Below are positions 55,077 to 63,248 of a stretch of 64,000 nucleotides of DNA, in pieces (the stretch's first letter is position 1; every line of letters starts with the position of its first letter). The notes beneath the pieces were generated by a model that searched no databases, was not told where the DNA came from, and saw only the letters and a list, made by a program, of their open reading frames with translations. The DNA comes from Rhizobium sp. Root483D2 (GTDB lineage: Bacteria > Pseudomonadota > Alphaproteobacteria > Rhizobiales > Rhizobiaceae). The translations under genes were made by a program, and so were the position numbers. The stretch is from positions 62,001 through 126,000 of the forward strand of contig NZ_LMFB01000009.1 of NCBI RefSeq assembly GCF_001426685.1, in the 5' to 3' direction.

Positions 55077-56147
55077 ATGGAGTATAAGCAACTCGGCAAT
55101 ACGGGCCTGCTCGTATCCCGCCTATGCCTGGGAACGATGACATTCAGCGATGGCGGCGGCATTTATGCCCATATCGGCAATGTCGGTCAGGCGGGCGCCG
55201 ACGAACTGGTGAACGCTGCCATCAACGCCGGCATCAATTTCTTCGATACCGCCGACATCTACTCAGACGGCCAGAGCGAGCAGACCCTCGGGCAGTCGTT
55301 CCGCAACCTTGACCTTGCCCGTGGCGACGTGGTGCTCGCGACCAAGGGCTATATGCGAACCGGACCTGGCCGCAATTCCATCGGTGCTTCGCGCAAACAC
55401 ATCGTGGAGGCTGTCGAAGCAAGCCTGAAAAGGCTTGGTACCGACTATATCGATCTCTACCAAATCCATCAGAGCGACAGCATCACGCCGATCGAGGAAA
55501 CGCTGCGCGCACTCGATGACCTCGTTCGTCACGGCAAGGTGCGTTATACCGGATGCTCCAACTGGCCGGTCTGGAAAATTGCAACGGCGTTCGGCGCGTC
55601 CGAGCGTTTGAACCTTGCGCGTTTCGAAACCGTCCAGGCCTATTATTCGCTGGCCGGCCGCGACGTCGAACGGGAGATGATCCCGCTTCTTGATCATCAG
55701 CGCGGCGGCCTGCTGGTCTGGAGCCCTTTGGCCGGCGGCTTGCTGTCGGGCAAGTATGACCGGAATAACCAGACGCCGCAGGGTGCCCGGCGCTCGGGCT
55801 TCGATTTCCCGATCGTGGACAAGGAACGCGCCTGGAATATCATCGACGCGCTGCGGCCGGTCGCGCAGGCCCATGAGACCAGCATAGCACGGGTGGCTTT
55901 AGCCTGGTTGCTGTCACGCCAGGCGGTGACCTCGGTCATCGTCGGAGCAAAACGGCTCGACCAGCTTGAGGACAATTTGGCTGCAGCAGATCTGAAGCTC
56001 AGCGACGACGACCTGGCTAAACTCGATGCGGTGAGCCAACTGCCGCCCGAATATCCCGGCTGGATGGTGGACACGCAAGGTGCCGACCGGCTTGGGCCAC
56101 TCGATCTGTGGAAGAACGCAAGGACCACGGCATCACCGCAGTCGTGA
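55077..56147 (+). CDS. Aldo/keto reductase
   Basis: A 356-residue NADPH-dependent aldo-keto reductase, TIM-barrel fold. The catalytic tetrad is D57 and Y62 in FFDTADIYSDG, K90 in LATKGYMR and H131 in YQIHQSD. The cofactor end region is SVIVGAKRLDQLEDN. AAGGATTG precedes the ATG. It resembles the YajO/Tas-like group that reduces small aldehydes and ketones. It is likely controlled by the LysR regulator upstream. Confidence 0.92.
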   Translation: MEYKQLGNTGLLVSRLCLGTMTFSDGGGIYAHIGNVGQAGADELVNAAINAGINFFDTADIYSDGQSEQTLGQSFRNLDLARGDVVLATKGYMRTGPGRNSIGASRKHIVEAVEASLKRLGTDYIDLYQIHQSDSITPIEETLRALDDLVRHGKVRYTGCSNWPVWKIATAFGASERLNLARFETVQAYYSLAGRDVEREMIPLLDHQRGGLLVWSPLAGGLLSGKYDRNNQTPQGARRSGFDFPIVDKERAWNIIDALRPVAQAHETSIARVALAWLLSRQAVTSVIVGAKRLDQLEDNLAAADLKLSDDDLAKLDAVSQLPPEYPGWMVDTQGADRLGPLDLWKNARTTASPQS

Positions 56148-56262
56148 TCCGTCGCCCCCATTGGCTCGCCTCCCGCGCTGAGCAAGGCTTTTCAGCCTGG
56201 CTCATATACCGGCAGCCTTTTCCCTCTCTCTCTCTCCAACATCCCAACAAAGGACTGACACA

Positions 56263-56853
56263 ATGACCCCCATGTCACGGATATATTTCCCGCCTGCGGC
56301 AAGCCGCAACGTGGTCGCCGCAGGCCGCAACGTCGCGGCAAGCCGCAACGTGGTGGCCACATTGGTGTTCCTGGCCATCACCGGATCGGCACATGCCGAA
56401 GGCACCGTGGCGGCTGCCCGGCCGGAAATCCAGGGCACCGGCCTTGAGACGCAGAACAAGGCGATCGTTCGTTCGGCTTTTGAAACCTGGCGGACAGGCG
56501 GCAACATTTTTGCAGAGCTTCTCTCGCCCGACGTCGTCTGGACGATCCACGGCTCCAGCCCCGTCGCGGGCACCTACCGGGGTCTGAAGGATTTCACCGA
56601 GCGCGGCTCCAGCCCCCTGACAAGCCGTCTCAGCACCCCTATCTTGCCAGAGGTCCACACTATCGTTGCGGATGGAGACACGGTCATTATCCGCTTTGAC
56701 GGCTCGGCAACGACAACCTCGGGCGCCCCTTACCGCAACCAGTTCGTCTGGATTTTCAAGATGAAGGACGGCTCCGTCGTCAAGGCCGAGGCCTTTCTGG
56801 ATCTGGCGGCCTACCAGCGCGTGGTCGATAACAATGAACCTCGCGCCCAATAG
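56263..56853 (+). CDS. Secreted SnoaL-like (NTF2-fold) protein
   Basis: A 196-residue protein with a signal peptide (hydrophobic core TLVFLAITGS, cleavage near AHA|EGT) and a SnoaL/NTF2-like domain: NKAIVRSAFETWRTGGNIFAELL, VVWTIHGSSPVAGTYRG and DGDTVIIRFDGSATT. The segment before the core is unusual: AASRNVVA appears twice with AGRNV between, encoded by a near-perfect DNA duplication. SnoaL-like proteins include small isomerases and hydrolases, so function is open. The 18-base TC-rich run at about 56219-56237 lies upstream. Confidence 0.8.
   Translation: MTPMSRIYFPPAASRNVVAAGRNVAASRNVVATLVFLAITGSAHAEGTVAAARPEIQGTGLETQNKAIVRSAFETWRTGGNIFAELLSPDVVWTIHGSSPVAGTYRGLKDFTERGSSPLTSRLSTPILPEVHTIVADGDTVIIRFDGSATTTSGAPYRNQFVWIFKMKDGSVVKAEAFLDLAAYQRVVDNNEPRAQ
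56296..56358 (+). repeat. 24-bp repeat pair inside a signal peptide
   Basis: Units at 56296-56319 and 56335-56358 are identical at 23 of 24 bases, with a shortened 15-base copy at 56320-56334 between them. All three are in frame and share the core GCCGCAACGT. The arrangement looks like recent slippage or duplication that lengthened the N-region of the signal peptide. Confidence 0.85.
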
Positions 56854-56969
56854 GCACCCGCGACCCCTCCGGCATAGCGCGGCGGCCACCCCGCCCCTTG
56901 CCGGAGCCAGCCAAACGATCACAAAACCCACCCCACAACGGGGCAGCCAATCATCCTGGGAGACCAGCC

Positions 56970-57284
56970 ATGCGGCATGTGTTTGCTTTCCTGATAACCG
57001 CCACTCTTTTTGCTCAAACCGCTCAAGCTGAGGACACCACCATGCAACCGCACCATCCCTATACCGGCCTCTGGGTGACCGACGATGGTCACGTCCGCCA
57101 CGAACTTTTGCCATCAGGACGCTATGTCGAAGCACGCGGTACACGCGAACGCGCCTATGAGGGCCGCTACGAAGTCTCCGGCCAGCATATCGAATACTGG
57201 GACGACACCGGCTTCACCGCCGATGGCGACTTCGTGGATGCAGATACCCTGCATCACGGCGGCATGGTCTTGCGCCGGAGGTAG
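56970..57284 (+). CDS. Atu4866-family protein, secreted
   Basis: A 104-residue protein with a Sec signal peptide (MRHVFAFLITATLFAQTAQA|E). The mature part PYTGLWVTDDGHVRHELLPSGRY and the segment EGRYEVSGQHIEYWDDTG FTADG match the small Atu4866 beta-barrel domain first described in Agrobacterium. Function is unknown. I chose the ATG at 56970 because it begins the signal peptide; an in-frame ATG at 56898 does not. It follows the SnoaL gene on the same strand and may be secreted along with it. Confidence 0.83.
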   Translation: MRHVFAFLITATLFAQTAQAEDTTMQPHHPYTGLWVTDDGHVRHELLPSGRYVEARGTRERAYEGRYEVSGQHIEYWDDTGFTADGDFVDADTLHHGGMVLRRR

Positions 57285-57364
57285 GCTTGTGGCCGGACGT
57301 TGCGAGGGCGTCTCCGGCGCGGCGCGAAATTTCGGATTAGACCGCCCAAACGGGGCAACTTTGG

Positions 57365-58123
57365 TCAGCCCGAGTGGTAGCCGCCATCGACCGGTAGCGT
57401 CACACCGGTGACAAATTGGGCGGCGGGGGAGGCGAGGAACAGTGTGGGGCCGACGAGGTCGGCTGTTGTTCCCCAGCGTTTCAGGGCGGAGCGTTCGGCG
57501 ATCTTTTGCGCGCTGTCTGGAACAGACCAGAGCGCCCGGGTCATCTCGGTCTTATGATAACCGGGGCCGATTGCGTTGACCCGGACGCCGTCGCGGCCAT
57601 ATTTGTGAGCAAGAGCCCGGGTCAAACCGACGATCCCCGTCTTGCTCGCCGTATAGGCTGGCACTGTTTCATCGGCGAGATAGCTGAGCATCGAGGCAAA
57701 ATTGATGATGCTGCCGCCCGATATCTTGAGCAATGGAAAAGCTGCCCGCGACAGCCGCATTGCGCTTGATAAATTGATGTCCATGACATCGAGAAATGTC
57801 TCTTCGTCCCATTCGGCATTGGGCCGCGCGACGCCCTGGCAGTTGACCAGCACGTTTAGGCTCGAGAAACCGGCGAAAAAGCTTTTGACGTCCTCATTGC
57901 TGCGGACATCGAGCAAGCGGAAATCGATAGCGGCATAATCCGCATTCGCCTGGCATTCGGCGATCTTTGCGGCGGACGAACCGCTGGCGACAACCGTTGC
58001 ACCGGCGCGGGAAAAGCCTTCGGCGATGGCGAGCCCGATGCCGCTGGTGCCGCCGGAGATGACGACAGACTTTCCAGTAAACTGCTGTTCCGGGAACGCC
58101 TTGTTTTCGCTATCCATGGTCAT
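57365..58123 (-). CDS. Short-chain dehydrogenase/reductase
   Basis: A 252-residue SDR. The cofactor motif is SGGTSGIG (residues 23-30), and the catalytic residues are S144, Y157 and K161. The usual NNAG reads N94-C-Q-G. I start at the ATG at 58123, preceded by GGAAG; a TTG at 58141 overlaps the upstream gene. It is the last gene of the polyol operon. D-threitol, pentitol or hexitol substrates are possible; none can be chosen. Confidence 0.9.
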   Translation of the reverse strand: MTMDSENKAFPEQQFTGKSVVISGGTSGIGLAIAEGFSRAGATVVASGSSAAKIAECQANADYAAIDFRLLDVRSNEDVKSFFAGFSSLNVLVNCQGVARPNAEWDEETFLDVMDINLSSAMRLSRAAFPLLKISGGSIINFASMLSYLADETVPAYTASKTGIVGLTRALAHKYGRDGVRVNAIGPGYHKTEMTRALWSVPDSAQKIAERSALKRWGTTADLVGPTLFLASPAAQFVTGVTLPVDGGYHSG

Positions 58124-58137
58124 ATTCAACTTCCGTT

Positions 58138-59229
58138 TCAAATCAGTGTTTTCAGCGCGGCGACGACCATGTCTTCCGTGACCGGCATCGGCTCGTTATG
58201 GATGATTTCGCCCGGCCTGCAGGACCGCCGCGCGACGATCGCAAGCTTCTCATCCGACGCATCCGCAATACCGATATCGGCGAGCCGCACCGGAAGACGA
58301 ACCTTGGCGCAGAAGGCGCGAACCCTTTCGAATTCGTCCTCAAGCCCATGCAGCTTCAGACCGGCGAGGACGCCGATCGCGACTTTTTCGCCATGCAAAT
58401 GATGATGCACATCTTCAAGCTCGCACAGGCCATGATGAATGGCATGGGCGGCGGCAACGCCGCCGGATTCAAAACCGATGCCAGAGAGCAGGATATTGGC
58501 CTCCACGACGCGCTCCAGCGCCGGACCAGCCGTATTTGCATCGCATTCCGCAAGCGCCTGGGCCCCGTGCGCAAAGATGGTGTCGCGGCACAGGCGGGCA
58601 ATCTCATGGGCAATCGAAATGCCCGGCATCGTCATGCAGTTGCGCGCCCCGCTGCGGCGGCAGGAATCGGCCTCATAGAATGTGGCGAGCGCGTCACCGA
58701 TGCCGGCAGCCAGAAACCGGGCCGGTGCCTGGGTGATCAGCGCGGTATCCACCAGCACCAGATCGGGATTGCGCGGCAGAAACGTGTCATAGGCGACGGT
58801 GCCATCGTCGTTATAAATGACCGCAAGCGCGCTGCAGGGCGCATCCGAGGCTGCGATGGTCGGAAAGATGATGACCGGCAGGTCCAGATCGCGTGCCGCC
58901 GCCTTTGCCGTATCCAGCGCCTTGCCGCCGCCCGCCCCGATAATGACATCGGCGCCCGATTTGCGCGCGGCCTCCACGAGTGCTGCAATCTGGCTTTCGC
59001 TGCATTCGCCGCCATGGCGGATGCCCAGCGCTTCGATCTTGCCATTGCAGGCCTCGGTGACCGGTTCCACCAGCAGATCGAAGATGCCGTTGTCGAGCAG
59101 GATGGCGGCTTTCGATCCGTAGGACGCGGCCTCAGCACCCAGATTGGCGATGCTGCCGGGACCCTGAATATAGCGTCCGGGAAAGCGCGCACCTCTGGTG
59201 GCGACAGCCTCTGCTGCTCTTACCAGCAT
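58138..59229 (-). CDS. Iron-type alcohol dehydrogenase, glycerol dehydrogenase-like
   Basis: A 363-residue GldA-family enzyme. The NAD-binding motif is IIGAGGGKALDTAKA. The metal ligands D179, H262 and H279 keep the 83- and 17-residue spacing of E. coli GldA. It would oxidise a polyol such as glycerol or a tetritol to a ketose. GGAGG precedes the ATG, which overlaps the stop of the preceding SDR by ten bases. Confidence 0.9.
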   Translation of the reverse strand: MLVRAAEAVATRGARFPGRYIQGPGSIANLGAEAASYGSKAAILLDNGIFDLLVEPVTEACNGKIEALGIRHGGECSESQIAALVEAARKSGADVIIGAGGGKALDTAKAAARDLDLPVIIFPTIAASDAPCSALAVIYNDDGTVAYDTFLPRNPDLVLVDTALITQAPARFLAAGIGDALATFYEADSCRRSGARNCMTMPGISIAHEIARLCRDTIFAHGAQALAECDANTAGPALERVVEANILLSGIGFESGGVAAAHAIHHGLCELEDVHHHLHGEKVAIGVLAGLKLHGLEDEFERVRAFCAKVRLPVRLADIGIADASDEKLAIVARRSCRPGEIIHNEPMPVTEDMVVAALKTLI

Positions 59230-59993
59230 ACATAACCTCCATCCGCCAGAACGATCGAACCGGTCATCAGGCTGGAAGCGTCACTGGCAAGAAAGAGAAT
59301 GACGGACGCCACTTCTTCCGGGCGGCCCATCCTGTTCATCGGCGTGCCGCCGACCCAGTGCTTGTACATGTCCGCATCATCGTAGACATATTTGTTCATG
59401 TCGGTGTCGATATAGGTCGGAGCGACCGCATTGACGCGCACGCCGCGCGCACCCCATTCGGCAGCCAGCGACCGGGTCAGATGATGAACAGCGGCTTTCG
59501 AGGCATTGTAGTTTGCCTGTTCCTGCGGCCGGTTGACGATGAAACCAGACATCGACCCGACATTGACGATGGACCCGGACTGGCGCTCCAGCATCGAACG
59601 GCCGAAGGCGCGGCAGCACCAGAACAACCCGTTGAGATTGACATCGACGACCTTGTTCCAGACATCATCTGCCATGGTTTCGGCCGGGTGATTGCTGATG
59701 GCGATGCCGGCATTGTTGACGAGAATATCCACCCGCCCATGGCGCGCGACGATCGCATCGTGAACAGATTGGACGCGGGCAACGTCGGTGACATCGAGTT
59801 GCTCGCTATCGACGGAAAATCCTTTTTCGCGCATGCCGGCCGTCGAGGCGGCAAGCAGATCCGGGTTCATATCGGTCAGCACGACGGTCGCGCCTGCCTC
59901 CGCCAGGGCTTCCACGGCCGATAGGCCAATGCCGCGCGCCGCGCCGGTGACGACGGCAACCTTGCCCGTGAGCTTGAATTTGTCGAGATACAT
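59220..59993 (-). CDS. Short-chain dehydrogenase/reductase, polyol type
   Basis: A 257-residue SDR with cofactor motif TGAARGIG (residues 16-23), NNAG at 93-96, and catalytic S147, Y162 and K166. The ATG at 59993 is preceded by GGGGGAG; the longer TTG start at 60008 overlaps that site and is rejected. The C terminus SLMTGSIVLADGGYVCW is typical. It belongs to the same operon as the GldA-like gene and FGGY kinase; it most likely oxidises a sugar alcohol. Confidence 0.9.
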   Translation of the reverse strand: MYLDKFKLTGKVAVVTGAARGIGLSAVEALAEAGATVVLTDMNPDLLAASTAGMREKGFSVDSEQLDVTDVARVQSVHDAIVARHGRVDILVNNAGIAISNHPAETMADDVWNKVVDVNLNGLFWCCRAFGRSMLERQSGSIVNVGSMSGFIVNRPQEQANYNASKAAVHHLTRSLAAEWGARGVRVNAVAPTYIDTDMNKYVYDDADMYKHWVGGTPMNRMGRPEEVASVILFLASDASSLMTGSIVLADGGYVCW

Positions 59994-60019
59994 GGTGGTC
60001 TCCCCCAAAGGTTAAACGG

Positions 60020-60688
60020 TTAAGCGGCTTGAATGGCCGGCGATGTCTGCAGCCCGGCAAGCGCTGCGATCAGATTGAATGGATCGGCCGGCAAACAGCC
60101 ACCGGGAAAAACGAGGTCGCCGCGATGCGGTTCCGGCCAGGCGATGACCCGCATGCCGGCCGACAGTCCCGCCTGCGCGCCGACAGGGCTGTCCTCGACC
60201 ACGACACAATCCTGCGCCCGTACGTTCAAAAGATGCGCCGCGCGCAGATACGGCTCCGGGTCCGGTTTGCCTTGACGCACGTCATTGCGCGTCACGCTGA
60301 TGAGGCCTGGGCGCGAAAGCCCGGTTGCCCGCAGATTGGCATCGGCGATCATCCGGTCCGAATTCGAGACGACAGCATAAGGGATATGGTGGCGTGCGAG
60401 CAGCTCAAGCACCGCATCGACGCCCGCGCGCCGTTTCAGGGAGGGTGCGAGCGCCAGATAGGCAGCGTGTTTTGCAGCCACAAGGTCATCCAGGGTGAGA
60501 TTTAACCCAATCGCTTCGACCAGCGCCGCATGGCAGTCTGCCATCGACATGCCGGTGATACGCTCAGCAAAACCGTCCGGAATTGTTCGGCCATGCCGTG
60601 CCACGGCGTTAACGAGCGCGTCGTAATGCGTCGGTTCGCTGTCGATCAGCGTTCCATCCATGTCGAAGAGAACAGCGGAAATCGTCAT
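60020..60688 (-). CDS. HAD-superfamily phosphatase
   Basis: A 222-residue HAD hydrolase of the beta-phosphoglucomutase-like branch. Motif I is FDMDGTLIDSEP (D9 nucleophile, D11 acid/base), motif II VVSNSD, motif III KPDPEPY and motif IV VVVEDSPVGAQAG. It would dephosphorylate a sugar phosphate. Its ATG overlaps the stop of the kinase gene as ATGA, so it is translated with it. Confidence 0.9.
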   Translation of the reverse strand: MTISAVLFDMDGTLIDSEPTHYDALVNAVARHGRTIPDGFAERITGMSMADCHAALVEAIGLNLTLDDLVAAKHAAYLALAPSLKRRAGVDAVLELLARHHIPYAVVSNSDRMIADANLRATGLSRPGLISVTRNDVRQGKPDPEPYLRAAHLLNVRAQDCVVVEDSPVGAQAGLSAGMRVIAWPEPHRGDLVFPGGCLPADPFNLIAALAGLQTSPAIQAA

Positions 60689-62187
60689 GATGGCAACCTG
60701 TCGAGATCGTCGTAGAGCGCCTGGCTGTGATGATAGAGTTTTTCGAAGAAAGCCTGCATCGGACGATAGGTCTCAGCCCATGCCGGATCCGGCAGGATTT
60801 CCTCTGAAAAGGAAACATACCGGCCGGCGGCCGCTTCGATCGAGCCGAATTGCCCCGTTGCCGTTGCCGCCATCGCGGCACAGCCGACAATGCCACATTC
60901 GGCTTCCTGCGGAACCAAGATAGGGATGCCGTAGACACTGGCCTTGATCGTCATCCAGAGCTTGGTGCGGGCACCACCGCCGGATGCGATAATGCGTTCC
61001 AGTTTTTCGCCTGACGCCTCCTCCATGATGGTAATATGCCGTTTGACGGCAAAAGCTACGCCTTCGAGAACAGCGCGGTGCATATGCGCCAGCCCATGTG
61101 CTGCGGCAAGACCGAAGAACTGGGCGCGCGCATTGCGGTGGTCGCCGAAACGCTCGCCGGCCAGATAGGGTACGAAGAACAGGCGATCAGACCCCGCCGG
61201 CGCCTGCGCTGCCTTCTCGACGATCTCGCTATAGCCGAGCTGTTTTTCGTGAAAGGCCCGCCGCGCCCAGCGCATTGCATCACCGCCGGATTCCAGCAGC
61301 ATGAACGCGCCCCAGTTGCCCTCCACCGTGCCGACATTGGAAATCGACGGATCGAGCAGCGGCTTACGGGAAATCGCTGTGATGATCGAGGACGTTCCCA
61401 TCACCTCGGAACCGAGCCCAGGGCGGCAGACACCGGAGCCGAGCAAGGCCGCCGGATAGTCGGCGCAACCGACGAGGACAGGCGTGCCGGCAAGAAGCCC
61501 GGTTTCCAGCGCCGCAGCCTGCGTCACCGTGCCCAGCACGTCGAGCGGGTTGCGGATCGGCAGCAGCTTGCTCCGATCGAGCCCCAGCATGTCGCACATG
61601 CTCTCAGACCAGTTGCCGGTTTCAGGGTTCATCAGAAAGCTGGCGCAGGCCTCTGTACGGTCCATCGCCCGCTCGCCCGTCAGCCGCAGGTTGATGAAGT
61701 CCTTCGGCATCATCACGGCGGTGGCACGGTGATAGGCATCGGGATCGTTGTCGCGGATCCATTGCAGCTTGAAGGCCGGCCAGGCCGGCGTCGGCGGATT
61801 GGAGCTTTCGCCGAGATAATCCTGCGGGCGATGGGCGGCTTCGAATGCGGTGACGTGACCGATCGTGCGCTTGTCGTTCCAGAGCGGCACGGTCTCGCGG
61901 GTCAGCTGTCCGTCGTCATCGATCAGCACCGTTCCGTGCATCTGGCCGCAAGCAGCGATAGCGACGATCCGGCCGCGCGCATCTTCGACCTGGTCGAGCA
62001 CGCTGCGGATTGCCTGGACCACACCGCGCCACCAATCCAATGGGCGCTGTTCCGACCAGCCAAAGGCTGGCACGATCTGTTCGTGCTCTTGTGCGGCAAT
62101 GGCAAGCACGCGGCCCCGATCATCGACAAGGGCAGCGCGGACGCTGCCTGTGCCGACGTCGATTGCCAGTGAAAGGTCCTTGGTCAT
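60685..62187 (-). CDS. FGGY-family carbohydrate kinase, xylulokinase-like
   Basis: A 500-residue sugar kinase. Family landmarks are LAIDVGTGSVRAALVDDRG, AACGQMHGTVLIDDDG and the C-terminal ATP-site stretch FFVPYLAGERFGDHRN with IIASGGGARTKLWM. I chose the ATG at 62187 (MTKDLSLAIDVGTG); the longer frame to 62229 adds an unrelated lead. It would phosphorylate the ketose formed by the polyol dehydrogenases. Specificity (xylulose, ribulose or another ketose) cannot be read. Confidence 0.9.
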   Translation of the reverse strand: MTKDLSLAIDVGTGSVRAALVDDRGRVLAIAAQEHEQIVPAFGWSEQRPLDWWRGVVQAIRSVLDQVEDARGRIVAIAACGQMHGTVLIDDDGQLTRETVPLWNDKRTIGHVTAFEAAHRPQDYLGESSNPPTPAWPAFKLQWIRDNDPDAYHRATAVMMPKDFINLRLTGERAMDRTEACASFLMNPETGNWSESMCDMLGLDRSKLLPIRNPLDVLGTVTQAAALETGLLAGTPVLVGCADYPAALLGSGVCRPGLGSEVMGTSSIITAISRKPLLDPSISNVGTVEGNWGAFMLLESGGDAMRWARRAFHEKQLGYSEIVEKAAQAPAGSDRLFFVPYLAGERFGDHRNARAQFFGLAAAHGLAHMHRAVLEGVAFAVKRHITIMEEASGEKLERIIASGGGARTKLWMTIKASVYGIPILVPQEAECGIVGCAAMAATATGQFGSIEAAAGRYVSFSEEILPDPAWAETYRPMQAFFEKLYHHSQALYDDLDRLPS

Positions 62188-62261
62188 GGGCTCTGTCCGG
62201 AATGCTGATATCATCTGTCTGTTTCGCAAACGGCCTGCGAAACCATGGCTTGAAAGAGACC

Positions 62262-63248
62262 TTACCGCTTGAAGATCGTCGATGCATACTGAAGAAGCAT
62301 CGCGCCGATGATGATGCAGCCCATGAAGACCTGCTGGTGATAACCAGGGACACGCGCCAGGTTCATCATGTTGGCGATGATGCCGAGAACCAGGACGCCG
62401 ATCAGGGTATTGATGACGCCGCCGCGCCCGCCCATCAGGCTTGCGCCGCCGATGACGACGGCGGCGATAGCATCGAGTTCGGCGCCGACGCCGATATTGG
62501 CCGATCCGACGCCGGTGCGGCTGGTGGAGACGATGCCGGCAAGAGCGGCAAGAAAGCCGGAGATGACATAGACCGACATCGTATAATGGGCGACCGGAAT
62601 ACCGGACAGACGGACAGCTTCCGCATTCGAGCCGATCGCTTTGACCAGGCGGCCGAAACGGGTGAAGGCCAGAACGATACCGGCGATGGCGAAAACGATC
62701 GCCATCAGGATGATCGGATAGGGAATGCCGATCAGGGAACCGGAGCCGAAGCCTGTGATAAAGGCGCCGGCCTCACCCATGACGATCGGCTGTCCGGTCG
62801 AGACGATATAGGAAAGACCGCGCGCAATGGTCATCATGGCCAGCGTCGTGACGAAAGGTGGCAGCTTCAGGTAGGCAACGAGACCACCGGAGACGGCGCC
62901 GCAGAGACCGCCGGCGATCACCGCCGCACCGATTGCAACGCCAGGGGAATATTGCTGGATCAGAATGGCCGATATGACGCTGCCGAGGGCAGCGATGGAA
63001 CCGACCGACAGGTCGATGCCGCGTGTCAGGATGACAAACAGCATGCCGACGGCCATGAGGCTGGTGCCCGAAATCTGGCGAAGCACGTTGACCAGATTTC
63101 GCTGCGTGAGAAAGACGTCGGACATCGACGCCGCCACGATCAGCAAGGCGATCAGGATCACGAACGTGCCGTAGCGATGTAGCATGCTGCTGATATTGAT
63201 CGAGCGGCGCGGGCCGGTTTCGGCTATGTCTGTCATGGCTGTACCCAT
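62262..63248 (-). CDS. Sugar ABC transporter permease, RbsC family
   Basis: A 328-residue inner-membrane permease. Typical motifs are LFVILTRGIDLSVGSIAALGS, LSGIPVAHYTMSVYVISGFL and AVVIGGASLMGGRGGVINTLI. The ATG at 63248 overlaps the ATPase stop as TGATG; an ATG at 63236 (MTDIAETGP) is a possible alternative. It forms part of an importer for a sugar or polyol used by the genes downstream. Confidence 0.92.
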   Translation of the reverse strand: MGTAMTDIAETGPRRSINISSMLHRYGTFVILIALLIVAASMSDVFLTQRNLVNVLRQISGTSLMAVGMLFVILTRGIDLSVGSIAALGSVISAILIQQYSPGVAIGAAVIAGGLCGAVSGGLVAYLKLPPFVTTLAMMTIARGLSYIVSTGQPIVMGEAGAFITGFGSGSLIGIPYPIILMAIVFAIAGIVLAFTRFGRLVKAIGSNAEAVRLSGIPVAHYTMSVYVISGFLAALAGIVSTSRTGVGSANIGVGAELDAIAAVVIGGASLMGGRGGVINTLIGVLVLGIIANMMNLARVPGYHQQVFMGCIIIGAMLLQYASTIFKR

